Below are positions 23,329-35,761 of a DNA stretch of 64,000 nt, piece by piece (the first letter of the stretch is position 1; the number at the start of each line of letters is the position of its first letter). The DNA is taken from NCBI RefSeq assembly GCF_024323335.1, contig NC_066580.1:254176977-254240976 (forward strand). The letters run 5' to 3'. The DNA comes from Lathyrus oleraceus. Its lineage: Eukaryota; Streptophyta; Magnoliopsida; Fabales; Fabaceae. Under the pieces are notes generated by a model. That model saw only the letters and a list, made by a program, of their open reading frames with translations. It made no database searches and had not been told where the DNA came from. The position numbers and the translations under genes were made by a program.

Positions 23329-24655
23329 GTTGATTTCTAAACCCATTGAATACAATGATCCTTTTCCTTCTTCAAACTTTGAATTCCTTGTGTTTGAGGC
23401 AGAGGAAGAAAGTGATGAAGAAGTGTCTGATGAATTGTCTCGTCTACTTGAGCACGATGAAAAATCCATTCAGCCATTTGAAGATCAGATTGAGTTAGTC
23501 AACTTGGGTTCCGAAGATGATGTGAAGGAAGTCAAAATTTGGTCTCAACTGTGTCCAGAGGTTAAGAAGGGGTTGATTAATCTTCTCCGAGAGTATTCAG
23601 ATGTGTTTGCTTGGTCCTATCAAGACATGTCTGGTTTCGATTCTGAGATTGTGGAGCATAGATTGCCGTTGAAGCCAGAATGCCCGTCAGTTAAGCAGAA
23701 GTTGAGGAGGACTCATCCTGATATGGCAGTAAATATCAAAGAAGAAGTGCAGAAGCAGATTGATGCTGGTTTCCTTGTTACTGCTGAGTATCCGTAGTGG
23801 ATGGCCAATATTGTACCTGTTCCAAAGAAGGATGGAAAAGTCCGTATGTGCGTTGATTATAGAGATTTGAACAAAGCTAGTCCGAAATATGATTTCCCTA
23901 TGCCACACATTGATATGTTGGTAGACAATACAACTAAAATCAAAGTCTTTTCGTTTATGGATGGATTTTTCGGATATAATCAGATCAAGATGGCACCCAA
24001 AGATATGGAGAAGACCACATTCATTACACCCTAGGGAACATTCTGTTATAGAGTGATGCCTTTTGGTCTAAAGAATGCTGATGCAACTTACCAAAGAGCA
24101 ATGGCTACTCTTTTTCATGATATGATGCATAAAGAGATCGAAGTCTATGTCGACAATATGATTTCCAAATCCATTGACGAAGAAGAGCATGCTGAGCATT
24201 TGTTGAAGCTATTCCAGCGTTTAAGGAAGTATGAACTCCGCTTGAAGCCCAATAAGTGTACGTTTGATGTTCGTTATGCTAAATTGTTGGGCTTTATTAT
24301 CAGCGAGAATTATATCTCAAGATTCGTTTCGCACTTGACTTCCACGTGTGCACCTATATTCAAGCTTCTTTGGAAAGATCAGTCTTGTGATTGGACTGAA
24401 GATTTCCAAAAAGCATTTGATAATATCAAAGAATATCTTCTTGAACCTCTGATTCTGTCTCCACCTGTTGAAGGAAGACCCTTGGTCATGTGTTTGATTG
24501 TGCTTGAAGAGAGTATGGGTTGTGTTCTAGGTCATCAAGACGAAACTGGAAAGAAAGAATATGCTATTTACTACCTCAGTAAGAAGTTCACCAACTGTGA
24601 GACTCGGTATTCCATGCTTGAGAAAACTTGTTGCGCATTGGCTTGGGTTGCCAAG
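23329..24655 (+). pseudogene. pol: Element D reverse transcriptase and RNase H (truncated)
   Basis: A single frame from the acceptor to 24655, with stops at 23795 and 24032. Blocks: DVFAWSYQDM, PVPKKDGKVRMCVDYRDLN, FSFMDGFFGYNQI (first catalytic D), TFCYRVMPFGL. The YxDD box reads YVDN (24146-24157), losing one metal-binding aspartate. After KLLGFIISEN about 32 codons are missing in frame (the GIEVEP to FLGRL segment present in B). RNase H begins (CVLGHQDETG, HYLSKKF equivalent YYLSKKF) and breaks off at ALAWVAK where the LTR of element C starts at 24656. Confidence 0.9.
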
Positions 24656-25291
24656 TGTCATACCCCAAAATTTGCCTGTTAATTTTTATGATAAATTGAT
24701 TCATGCATGACATTCATTTCACATTTGCATTCATTCATTAGCATACATTCTCATATAAATTATAAATTTTAATTTGTTTATTATGTGATACAGATATAAA
24801 AAATAATAATAATTTTTGTTATCTGTATGATATAAATAAATTATATATATATAAATAAAATAGTTTTAATTTAATGATAAATAAAAATAGATTTGAATTT
24901 TAATTGTATAATTAAAATTTTAAATTAATTTTATTTGTTAAAGCTCATTAAATTATAATAACTATTTTTTATAATTTAGTGACTCATGTTCCATTTAATC
25001 ATTATTTATAAATAGTATTTATTTAGTAATTCACGTTTTTTACTTAGAATTTATTTATAAGAGTAACATTTTTTTAAAAGCCCATAAATTATAAAATAAT
25101 TTTGGTTGATATAAGTAAGAATAATTTTGATTTTTTTTAAATGATGAAAGTAAAAAAAGAAATAGGTTTAAATTTTAATTCAATTATGTAACTAAAATTT
25201 AAATTAATTTTTATTTTGTTAAAAGTCATTTAAATTATTCATTATTTATAATAATATTTGTATTTAATAAATATTTATTTATAATAATATA

Positions 25292-25471
25292 TAGCAAGGT
25301 TAAACCCTAATCCACACCATTATAGCTAACTCTCCTAAATTATAGGAAGGGATCCAAATATTTAGCAAGGTTAAACCCTAATCCACACCATTATAGCTAA
25401 CTCTCCTAAATTATAGGAAGGGATCCAAATATTTAGCAAGGTTAAACCCTAATCCACACCATTATAAATAC
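25292..25471 (+). repeat. 71 bp promoter-proximal tandem repeat with TATA box
   Basis: Units start at 25292, 25363 and 25434 (third partial), each with TTAAACCCTAATCC, a telo-box-like AAACCCTAA motif. The last copy ends in ATTATAAATA (25461-25470), the probable TATA box, where the first two copies read ATTATAGCTA. Confidence 0.8.
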
Positions 25472-25664
25472 TTCATATGGCGGCAGCAAAAAAAAGGAGA
25501 CGAAAAAGAGAAGCAACCATAAAGCACTCATAGCCTGAATAAGAACAACACACATACAGTGAGCAAGCCAGAAGAATCAAATCCCCAGTAAGTGTTCATT
25601 AGGGAATTTGCATCTAGCATGATTACCTTGCAATACTCCTTAATTCATGCATGAATAATATTGG

Positions 25665-25793
<129 letters not shown>

Positions 25794-26360
25794 AGATGAT
25801 GTATTCATGGTTTGGTGGATGTTGATATTGCTTTATTCAAGTATGCATCTGTTCTTGATATGTCATAGTATGTTGGAGAAATTCTGTTTGCATGATTAAA
25901 GAATTATATCTGCCATTTAACTATTATTATATGAGTGTTGTTTCTAGCATGATTATGTTTATTTCACATGCCATTATTACATAATAATAATGATGATGAT
26001 ATAATGGTGATAATATAAATCCTTGGTTGTCTTTAACATGTATGTGTAAGGTTTGTTTTATCATTATCACTTGCAGTAAAGAGAACTAATACATGAGTAA
26101 AATAATATAAGCTTCTTGATTTGTGAATGACTATTTTTATTATTGCATGATGATTACATATGATTTTATTTTATGCGTGTGGTTTGATATAAGATGAAGT
26201 TACATGTTTGTTATACTCACATGAAAGAAACAACATGAGAAAAAATAAAGTAGCTTGCCGTAAGGGAGAAAGCTGTAACATGCATGGTGGTGTTGTGTCA
26301 AAATGGAAAAATCCATGTAGAATTAATATATATTTTAATGAAGGCGAATAAAGAATGAAT

Positions 26361-26441
26361 GGATCAACATGGCTCGTTGGTAGCTTCCCCCTCACTGCAA
26401 CGTAGAGGTCTTGGGTTTGAGCCCCAAGGACCTATTTTTTA
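26361..26441 (+). other. tRNA-like segment with pol III A and B boxes
   Basis: TGGCTCGTTGG (26370-26380) fits box A, and GGTTTGAGCCC (26414-26424) fits box B, 33 bp downstream as in tRNA genes. TTGGG/CCCAA around the loop TTTGAGC makes a standard T arm, and a T6 run follows at 26435. No proper acceptor stem is seen, so it is more likely a tRNA-derived SINE fragment or captured tRNA relic than a functional tRNA. Confidence 0.45.
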
Positions 26442-27957
26442 GCTTTTGAGTGTTTTTACTATGTTTACTCCCTTTCCACTATAATTAATTCACCACTACT
26501 TTCTAATTAATATATTATATTAGTTATTTAAACTAGGATATAATTTAATCTAGTTTATTAATTAAATTTTCATATATCACTTAATTAATTAAAATGGGCT
26601 ATTTTGAATAATAAAAGTCTAATTATATATATATTTTTTTCTCTTTTCTTTTAAAATTTCTATCAATTTAGTCTAAGCTTTCCATAAATTCATAAAAAAA
26701 AAGTTTCTATTATTATAGACTAAAAATATTCTTAATTCATTCTTAAATTTAGTTTATTGATTTCATTTTATTATTTTGTATGCCCTTTTACTTTTGTACT
26801 CGTTAATTAATATTTAGATATTTTATATCCCCTTTTAAATTATGTACCCCCATCCTGAAGCCATGTAATAGCGTAGTCTTATTTTTCGCACTTTAATTTT
26901 TCCATACTGTGAATATAATTGTCTAGATGTATGCTAATAGGATTGCATGGAAAGATAAATAATCGAATTTAGATAAATTAATTCAAGATAATATATCCGA
27001 ATCCAATCATTTCCACACTTGCACCTCTAGGGTAACCCTCTCTTTGTTGCCTTACGATATTACGGTCATGTCCCGCGAATGTGGAGATACCCTTAACAAA
27101 GACCCTTTCGATTAAATCATCATCATCCCTAAACAGATAAGTCATAGTCCCTTCGATCAAAAGGTCAATGTCCCTACAAGATAAATCATAGTCCCTCGAA
27201 CGTTGCCTTCGAATATATGACCTTGTCCCTCGAACTTTGCCTTCGAATATATGACTTTGTCCCTCGATGACCCTTCGTTGTAGCCTACGATTAAATGATG
27301 ATCGTCTCTTCGAATGCTAAGGTATCCTTACAAATGTTGCCTTCAATGACCAATCGACGACCCCACGATGTCCCTTTACATCCAAAGGGTAAGACTACTT
27401 ACTTCTCAATAGTAAGGACAGTTTTACCCTCATAAGGATAGGAAATACCTATAAAGACCTTGGTTAGGTATAACTCTTAAATGCTTGCTCACAGCTTAAA
27501 ATACTTTTCACACCTCACACTTTTCATAACATCTTTTAGAAAATCACCACTTGGTATACATTCGCACCAGAATCATCGCCGAGTTATATTTTTCTAAACA
27601 TCTTTCAAAATTAAACGAGATAAACACTTTGTATACATTCGTACAAGAATCATTACAAAGTTAAACTCTCCTTTCAAAATATTTTCTAAACACACCACAT
27701 TTCTCAAACACTTTCTCAAACAAGGAAAACATAAGTGAGTTAAGCAATTAAGAGCCCATGGATAACCATGGATACAAAGGGTGCTAACACCTTCCCTTTG
27801 TATAATGTACCTCCCGAACTCAAAATCTAATCAAGGTCTTTCCTGTTCTTTTCCGCCTTTCCTTATTGGATAAAAGAAAAGTCGGTGGCGACTCTTGCTA
27901 TCCGCAACATTGCTTTTCAAAGCAAAAACACAAAGTCAGTTCACCGTATCACAGAAC

Positions 27958-27974
27958 TGGCGACTCTGCTGGGC
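27958..27974 (+). other. Element C PBS (Ogre type)
   Basis: TGGCGACTCTGCTGGGC, one base different from the PBS of elements A and B. Ogre PBSs are described as complementary to a tRNA-Arg 3' end. Confidence 0.85.
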
Positions 27975-28687
27975 AATCTTAAAAAGAGAGGTTACCTTAA
28001 AGATAAGATCACTTATGTTTTCGAATTGTTTCTTTGTCTGATTTACTTTTAAGGGATTGTTTGGGTATTCTATGCTTGAGTGAAAGATCCTACACCCGGA
28101 TCTAGTGTACCTTAGGTAACTAGCAAGAGATCATCGTGACTGTCCGGCGTATACTGGAATGGTTAAAATGATGGCTACGGTTAATGTGACACTTTAGATG
28201 TCCTGATGTTCCTCATGTTTACTTGAGGAAAAATTTGGCGTCTGCGTGGTGTCATCAAAGCATTAACCAGACCTTTAGAACCCTAATTGACTCATCCTAG
28301 CCATTAGAAAGTAGTGAGATAACTGACTTCGGTTCCGACTGGGGTTGGTTGATACTCGATACTACACTCTTTGAGATTGGACTTTAGGGAAATTTTGGTC
28401 AACTGCTTGGTGTTGCACTGAAGTGGACTTAAGGAAAGGTCAATGATTTGAGATCCTTCTAGAACCCGATTACTATTCTAGGACAGGTTGAACCAACCAA
28501 ACTTCAGTGGGGAGGGTACTTACCTATGGAACTCATGCAAGCCTTAAAACCTAGGAATGATTGGGGTGTGACTTGTTTGTGCTTGTTACTTACTTGACAT
28601 CATAACATCATAACATCATGACATCATGGCATTGTACTAACCATTTCGAGGACTTAGGGATTTAACTTTGCTCTGTTTTGTAGGGCT
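27975..28687 (+). other. Element C 5' leader
   Basis: Non-coding, about 710 bp, only distantly related to the leaders of A, B and D. I see no clear counterpart of their conserved stem. Short CATAACATCATGACATCATG repeats lie near 28600. Confidence 0.7.
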
Positions 28688-30016
28688 ATGGCTTCCAGGA
28701 AGACCATCCGGATCAATTTTGTAGCGACCTCTCCTCAACTCAAGGATTTAGTGTCAGAACTTGCCGATCATGCTCAGTTCATCAAGAAACATGGTTATCT
28801 CCTCAATTTAGTTACCACCGGTTTCAAGGAAGATATGATGAGAGTTCTATTCCAGTTCTTCGATCCTAAACATCATTGCTTCACCTTCCCAGATTATCAG
28901 TTGGTACCCACATTAGAAGAATTTTCCAGGTTGCTTGGGATACCTATCCTTGATCAAACACCTTTCAGTGGTTTAGAAAAGATTCTGAGGTCTGAAGAGG
29001 TTGCCGCAGCTTTACACATGACAAAGTCCTACATTGAAACTAATTGGGTAACAAGAAGTGAAGTTAAGGGTTTACTTGCCAAAATTCTGATAAATAAGGC
29101 CCGAGAATTCCTAAAAGCTATGAGTGTACATGCTTTCGAAGATGTTCTAGCATTACTAATCTATGGTTTGGTGCTATTTCCTATTCCGGATCAATTCATA
29201 GACATGAATGCTGTTAAGATATTTCTCTCTCATAACCCTGTGCCCACCTTGCTTGGAGACATTTTGCATTCCCTTCACACTCGTACTATGAAAAGGTAAG
29301 GGACTCTCATGTGCTGCATACCTTTATTATCTTGGTGGTTTATTTCGCACCTTCCTCAATCAGTCTTGAAGAATGAGCAAAATTTGAAATGGTCTCAAAG
29401 GATAATGTCGCTCTCCCATTCAGACATCCATTGGTGTCCCCAACCCAAAGAAAATGTTATCATCATTGACCGTTGTGGAGAATTCTCTAACGTACCACTC
29501 CTGGGGATAAGAGGAGGTATTACTTATAATCTTGCTTTAGCCCTAGGTCAGTTTGGTTATGCTCGAAGAGATGGTCCACATGAAATAATTATCCAAGACA
29601 CTGTGTTTGACTATGACAACGATTCTTAAGGTCTCCGTCAAAGGTTTGTACGAGCTTGGGGCATGGTGAAAAGAAGTACTTTAGGACAGAAAAACTTTAT
29701 TCCTATGGAACCTTATCTCAGATGGGTACGCGCCAGAGCTCGTGAGCTTATCATGCCATATCTTGCAATCGGACCTCTGATTGTTGAACCAAAAGTTGAA
29801 GGAGGTACCCCTCAGATCATTCCTTATCCAGATATGCCAACCAATGTTGAAGAATTGAAGAAATATTGGATCCAATTGAGAGAGGAAAGGGATACTTTTG
29901 AAGCTCAGTTCTGTGCTGAAAGGAAGAAAGTATTAGAGCTCACCAGCCAGCTTAATGAGGAACGAAGTCTCAATGCATATCTCTGCCCAAAAAGAAGCCG
30001 TCCTTGGGAGACTTGA
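28688..30016 (+). pseudogene. Ogre ORF1 of element C, two in-frame stops
   Basis: ATG at 28688, about 20 codons earlier relative to homology than in B and D. One constant frame of about 442 codons ends TGA near 30014, with stops at 29297 and 29627. Core blocks: FTFPDYQLVPTLEEFSRLLG, FEDVLALLIYGLVLFPIPD, HNPVPTLLGDILHSLH, WFISHLPQS, GEFSNVPLLGIRGGITYN and MEPYLRWVRARA. The C-terminal 60 residues are rich in E/K/R and heptad-like (LREERDTFEAQFCAERKK), suggesting a coiled coil. The role of ORF1 is unknown; its conservation in three unrelated copies here supports a protein function in the ancestor. Confidence 0.85.
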
Positions 30017-30209
30017 GCTTTCATTTTTTCTTGTAATGAACATTGATTAAAGAAATTATTAATAAAAGTTCCCCTTTTTGGTGGTTTACGCAAAGTTAAA
30101 TTCCAAAAGTCCTTGAAAACATTTCATACATTGCATAGCATAACATAACATTGCATAACCAGTACTCTAAAGGATCAATGTTCTCACGGTCTTCCTCTCA
30201 AACAGAACA
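30017..30209 (+). other. Element C spacer between ORF1 and gag
   Basis: About 190 bp non-coding with CATTGCATAGCATAACATAA-type short repeats just before gag, as also seen before gag in A and B. Confidence 0.65.
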
Positions 30210-31928
30210 ATGGCCCTCGAACAAACTGTCAAGGATCTCCAGGCTCAGAATGCTCAATTCCAGGAGATGATCTTGAACTTATCCAAGGGGCAGGAGGAAC
30301 TGAAGACTCTATTGCTCGAGAAGAAGAAAGACAAGAAATCTGTGAGTTACATTAACCTGGGAAGAAGGTTTAAAGGACAGGCTCCAGGAGTCAAGATTGG
30401 AATTCCGAAGGATAAAGAAGATGAGACAGAAAATGATTCGGAAGATGAGAATGCCGATCCCTTCAACCCTGAGGACGACTATGAAAATTATGAAAATGAA
30501 CAGTACTCTCCGAAGGATGATAAGTATAAGTTGCTGGAAGAACGTATGCTAGATATGGAGGGTCAGAAGGCGCCCGGTCTGGATTTCGAAAGCTTAGGTC
30601 TGGTCTCTGATGTGGTCATTCCTCGCAAATTCAAGGTCCCCGCTTTCACTAAGTATGATGGTGCGTCTTGTCCTTAGATGCATCTGAGAGCTTATGTGAG
30701 AAAGATCCAGCCGTATACCACTGATAGGAAGTTATGGATCCATTTCTTCCAAGAGAGTCTGTCTGGCACACAGTTAGAGTGGTATTATCCGCTCGAGAGC
30801 TCTAACATCCGCACCTGGACTGATTTAGCGACAACTTTCTACAAGCACTATCAGTATAATTCTGAATTAGCGCCTACTCGGCTACAGCTGGAGAATATGA
30901 CTATGGGCTCTAAAGAAAGCTTCAAAGAATATGCTCAAAAATGGAGAGACTTGGCTGGCAGAGTCAAACCCCCTATGACTGATCGAGAATTAGTGGACAT
31001 GTTTATGGGTACACTGACTGGCCCATTCTACAGCCATATATTGGGAAGTTCCTCATCGGGTTTCACTGAACTTATATTGACGGGTGAACGTGTTGAAAGC
31101 GGCATTCGAAGTGGAAAGATACAGGCGACTACCTCTGCAAGCACCAAAAAGTCCTATCAGGGGAAGAATGAATCAAATGCTGTGTACGGTCAAAGGGGTC
31201 ATAACAAGAAAAATCGTGACCATACTGTTGGAGCAGTTATGATTGCAGCACCGCCATCTCAAAACTTCCAACACAGACAAGACAGGCCAAGAAGGCAGTT
31301 TACCAAGATCAATATGACTTTAGCACAAGCACTGCAGGGTATGCTAAAAGCAAATTTAATTACCCCCAGAGATCCTCCTGCAAATCCCAACACTACTTCT
31401 CCTCGTTATAATCCCAATGCCAGGTGTGCATATCACTCCGATAGCCCCGGGCATGATACAAACGATTGTTGGTTGTTGAAGAATAAGATTCAGGATATGA
31501 TCGACGCTGGAGAAATTGAATTTGATCCTCCGGAGACTCCTAATGTCATCATTGCTCCTATGCCTAATCATGACAAGACTGTTAATGCTATGGATGACAA
31601 TTCTCACATTACTAATGTAGATGACTTAGCATCTCCTCTCCTGATCATCAAGAAGAATTTATTGCAAGCTGGTCTATTTCCAGGTTGTGCTGAAAATTGC
31701 GATCTCTGTATACTCCGACCCAATGATTGCTTGAAGTTGAGGAATGGTATTCAACGGCTGATGGATGATCGTACAATTCTCTTTGAAAAGATTCCTAAAG
31801 TGGAAAACCCTATTGAAGAAATATCTGTGATTGTTAGGTCCAAAGTTCCAGTGAAGATTACCGCTACTAGACCTTCCGTGCGTCTCCGATCTTGTGGCAT
31901 GTCAGTCCGTTCTATTGCAAAGAGGTAA
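30210..31928 (+). pseudogene. gag: Element C gag, nearly full length, one internal stop
   Basis: ATG 30210. An N-terminal coiled coil (MALEQTVKDLQAQNAQFQEM) and an acidic linker precede the capsid entry block (IPRKFKVPAFTKYDG). A TAG at 30675 replaces the codon after SCP, then the same frame continues with the capsid domain (HFFQESLSGTQLEWYYPLE, FKEYAQKWRDLAGRVKPPM, FMGTLTGPFYSHILGS). A knuckle-like CAYHSDSPGHDTNDC (31424-31468, C-x2-H-x5-H-x4-C) and a second cysteine-rich segment (CAENCDLCILRPNDC) follow. It ends out of register with the usual Gag-PR linker near 31900, so the last residues come from a frameshift or junction. It is the best preserved gag in the window. Confidence 0.87.
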
Positions 31929-32040
31929 CTGCCTAAGACTCGATTTAGCGAGCTGTGACACCTACTGCTAGGACGTTGAACACACTGCCCACCCTCCTTT
32001 GACACAGCTGATGTCCTCTTTTGTATGTCCATGTTCAGAT
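31929..32040. other. Break between element C and element B
   Basis: No gene. Gag-linker sequence of C passes into sequence I cannot assign, then at about 32050 into LTR text shared with 47478 (GATTCTCATTCCAGATGAGA). No LTR terminus or target duplication is visible, so illegitimate recombination is more likely than insertion. Confidence 0.6.
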
Positions 32041-32548
32041 GGCAATCCTTAACCCCTAGTTAGCCAAACTACGTTTTGCTCTGATTCTCATTCCAGATGA
32101 GATACGTAGGCATAAGACGCGACGTCTTACCGAGAACACTTCTCTTAACCCATAGGTAGCCGAGCTACGAAGACTCTGATTCTCATACTCAGATGAGATA
32201 CGTAGGCAGTGGATGCGACATCCTTGCAAGTCATTTTCTTTTAACCTTCCTTTTAGTAAATACTACTTTAGATATACCTACACCCTTTAGACTAGAACAA
32301 CACTTATGAAAAGGGCTCCCTAGGAGTACCTAGGATGTTTTGGGTGCTTAAAACCTTCCCATTGCATAACCAACCCCCTTACCCAGATCTCTGACATTTT
32401 TACTAGTTTTTGATTCGATAAAACTTTTAGGTTTTTGTTCTCTTTCTAACCATTCCTTTGGATAAATAGAAGTGCGGTGGTGACTCGACTTGTATGGTTT
32501 ACCTTGGATTTAGTCAATATCTCTAATGGTAACGAATACCCCGCTACA
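32040..32548 (+). repeat. Element B 5' LTR end, mosaic of two families
   Basis: About 32050-32300 matches the A LTR (47478-47710: AGATGAGATACGTAGGCA blocks). From about 32310 it matches the T LTR (6455-6690: GATGTTTTGGGTGC, CCCCGCTACA). It ends six bases before the PBS. Confidence 0.75.
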
Positions 32549-32554
32549 TAAAAG

Positions 32555-32571
32555 TGGCGACTCTGCTGGGG
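32555..32571 (+). other. Element B PBS (Ogre type)
   Basis: TGGCGACTCTGCTGGGG, identical to the PBS of element A at 47970-47986. Confidence 0.9.
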
Positions 32572-33472
32572 AATATCATTTGCATAGTGGGTTTTGCCTA
32601 CTTTTCATATTTGTTGTATTGTATGGTGTATTGCTTTGTGACATAGTTTTGTGCAATTTGGGATTACTGTATTGTATGTAATGATTGAATTGTTTGAATA
32701 TTAATTCCTTGTATGCTTGGTGATCTTTGTGAGATGAGTTCTATACCCGAACTCGAGTGCACTTAGGATAGGAGAATGGCATAGTCTTGTTGACTTATGT
32801 GGAGTTATTCCTTAGCAACTTGACTTGCAAGCCCATTCACTTGGTGGAGGTAATGTTGGGATCAATAATGTCACACGAGTAGTCGTGGTTAGGCATTACT
32901 CTTTCCAATATATTCCTTAGAAGCCAAGGACCTTAGTTTACCACGCCCATCTTGGCCTATTTTTAGGACGTAGTGCGAAGATCGTTCAAGTGTAAGATTT
33001 GATACGATTGTTACGCGATACTACACTCATAAGAGTCTCTCTTGAGAATATTTTTGGAATACGAGTAGTCGTTTATCCGATAATATCCGAAAGATGGGAT
33101 GATGACTATGGGAACCTCTTGTAGAACATGATTGTCAGGTTTAACCATAGTACACTCCCTTTGGGTGGTTCTTAACCAAGACCCCATGCTCGCGACTCGC
33201 AACAAACCCTTGATTCTTGGTTGATCCGTTCTTGTGTATCCTTAATATCAATGGAACTTGGGTGTTGATAAGGTGTAAACCATAATCCACCAAAATAGAT
33301 GATTGATATTAAGGATGACTTGATCCATCCCATGACCTTTGTATGGTGTGATTTGCTTGATCCTTGAGTGTGATTGTTGCATCCATGCATTCATGCATTC
33401 ATACACATCCATATCATCGATAATGAGAAAACTTTCAAGGAACTTAAGAGGTCTATTTGGAAATTTTTAGAC
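32572..33472 (+). other. Element B 5' leader with perfect 15 bp inverted repeat
   Basis: Non-coding leader homologous to those of A and D. ATCCTTAATATCAAT (33238-33252) pairs perfectly with ATTGATATTAAGGAT (33302-33316) around a 49-base loop. The same stem is in A and, with a paired base change, in D. Confidence 0.8.
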
Positions 33473-34923
33473 ATGGATAAGCAAAGAAGGAATACGAAGA
33501 AGTACAGTTTCAGACAACCCGACTTGAAAGAGTTAAGGAGTTTGACATCCTATGTATTAGATCCCTTGGAATTCAAGGCTCGTCATGGGAAGCTTCTGTC
33601 TATTCTGGCTACTCAAGTGGATGAAGGTCTAATGAGTGTGTTGGTGCAGTTCTATGATCCCTTGTACCGTTGCTCCACTTTTCCGGATTTCCAGCTTCTG
33701 CCCACGCTTGAGGAGTATGCCTATCTTGTGGGCATACCTATCCTAGACCAGTTGCCGTTCAGTGGCTTGGAGAGAGTTCCTTCTTCTCAAGAGATTACTG
33801 ATCTGTTGCGTATAGAGAATCTATTATTGGTGCTCATATGACTACAAAAGGTGGAATTCAAGGTCTCCCGTCTGATTTCCTCATTGATCAAGCTACTATG
33901 TTTGGGAAGGCCATGAGTGAGGACGCCTTTGAGGCCATATTTGTACTTCTCATCTATGGGCTAGTGTTATTCCCCAACATCGACAACTTTGTGGATGTGA
34001 ACACCATTAGGATTTTCTCTACTCTTAATCCCGTTCCTACTCTGTTGGGTGACACTTATTTCTCTTTGCATATGAGGAATGCAAAGGGCAGTGGTACCAT
34101 TGTGTGTTGTTTTCCGCTATTGTACAAGTGGTTTATTTCGCACTTGCCTCAGACGCTCGCCTTCAAGGAGAACAAAGGATATCTACGGTGGTCCATGAGA
34201 CTTATGTCTCTCACTAATGATGATATCTTTTGGTACAACCGTGTATATGATGGTGTGCAGATTATCGACTCTTGTGGTGAATTCTCCAATGTACCTCTTC
34301 TTGGTACATGCGGTGGAATTAACTACAACCCTATTTTGGCACGTCGTCAGCTTGGGTTCCCCCTAAAGGATAAACCCAATAACATTCTATTAGAGGGTGT
34401 GTTCTTTCAGGAGGGTAAAGATCCCCAAGGCTTGAAGGGCATGATGGTCCGTGCTTGGCGCAAGATCCATCAGAAAGTAAGGAAGGAGCTAGGTCCGAAG
34501 AACTGTATCGCTTTGGAACCCTATACCTCTTGGGTTAGGATGAGAGCTTCCGAGTACCTCATGCCGTATGAGTATCCAAGACCCACACCTTTGGTTGTGG
34601 CTGGGCCTTCAAACCTCCCTAGCCAAGGAGTAGAGGAGTTGAGAGACGAAGACCGTTCGCGTGCTTGGATCCGTGAGCGAGAGGAGTTGCTTCAGCAGAT
34701 CAGAGAGAAGGATGCTTTGATAGAGTTCCTTGAGCACCAGGTTATTGATGATCCTGATGACGCATTGACTTCTCTACTTCCTCAGTCTTCCAAGTTTTGG
34801 AAGAGGAAGTATGATCGACTCGCCAAAGAGAAGGCAGATATGGAGGCAGCCTATGAGAGGGACGTGAAGAGGCTTCGTGCAGCTTATCTTCCGGTCTCGA
34901 GGGCTTTGGAAGATTGCTTCTAG
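33473..34923 (+). pseudogene. Ogre ORF1 of element B, one frameshift
   Basis: ATG 33473 to TAG 34921. The first 120 codons are open to TGA at about 33839; the rest (33838 on) is in another frame, so one small deletion near 33815 is the only break. Blocks: FQLLPTLEEYAYLVGIPILD, FEAIFVLLIYGLVLFPNID, IRIFSTLNPVPTLLGDTYF, WFISHLPQTLAF, GGINYNPILARRQLGFPLKD and LEPYTSWVRMRA. The last about 100 residues (EREELLQQIREKDALIEFLE and beyond) form a probable coiled coil. It is the best preserved ORF1 here and serves as reference for C and D. Function unknown. Confidence 0.87.
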
Positions 34924-35761
34924 GGATCCATAGGATGTTCATTTTCCTTGTCTCTTGTATTGTATTAGGTTACCAAGATTGTACTTCTTTGGCGTAAAAA
35001 CATTTCCAAATATTAATTGACGTGATATTTCCGTATGTGATAAACGTTTAATATTTCCAAAATTTGCAAATAAGACTCTAAAGTTCCTCTGATATAAAAA
35101 TTAAATCATAAGCATTGCATGCATCATGTTTATATATTCCTAGGGGTTTATATCTTCTTCTTGATTCTAGTCGGGATTTTCTTACATTGTTATCTAATGT
35201 GAGACTGGAATCAAGGGGTAGAATACCCTTTGAAATTGATAAACATGTCATTGCATTTGCATATTCATTAGCATGTCTTGCATAACAGGTACCGTCGCAG
35301 TGTTCTCATCTTGTTTGGTATTCCATTATTAGGATAGCTGACTCAGGCATTCACCGATACGGTGCCCGAAGGAATCAACGAAGAAGATGGGGATAGTGAT
35401 TGCGGCATTTGACAACTAGGTGCGTCCAAGGGTCCCGGGTGAAGTTCTCCGCAACTGGTCTTCTGAAGAGATTATCCAAGTCACTCTTCTTAAAGAGTAA
35501 TTTTCTTTGTTTATTCATGCATATCCAAGTCTTACGTTCCGCCCAGGGCGTGATGACTCATTGTAGGGCTCATCTATGTAGATACTTGCATTTTTTATCA
35601 CAAATAAAGGACGTCTTTTTGCATTCAAATATTTTGTTCACTGTCTTTCTATTTTTGCAGTTTTCAAAAATCAAAAATAAAAAAAAATACATTTGGCAAT
35701 GTTTTGTTTAGTTTTCACTCCTTGTTCACACTCATAAGCACATACCATCACTCATGCAGAT
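34924..35761 (+). other. Element B ORF1-pol spacer: hairpin, gag stub, intron-like part
   Basis: Holds no intact gene. CTTGATTCTAGTC (35160-35172) and GACTGGAATCAAG (35203-35215) form a 13 bp stem with one G-T pair, also present in A. A few codons of a gag start (near 35340) follow and then the deletion that removed gag and protease. The pyrimidine-rich part ending CATGCAG at about 35759 resembles the 3' end of the Ogre intron. Confidence 0.65.

Noticed and set aside
26361..26441. Functional tRNA gene
   Set aside because: T arm and boxes fit, but there is no acceptor stem or clear anticodon arm.
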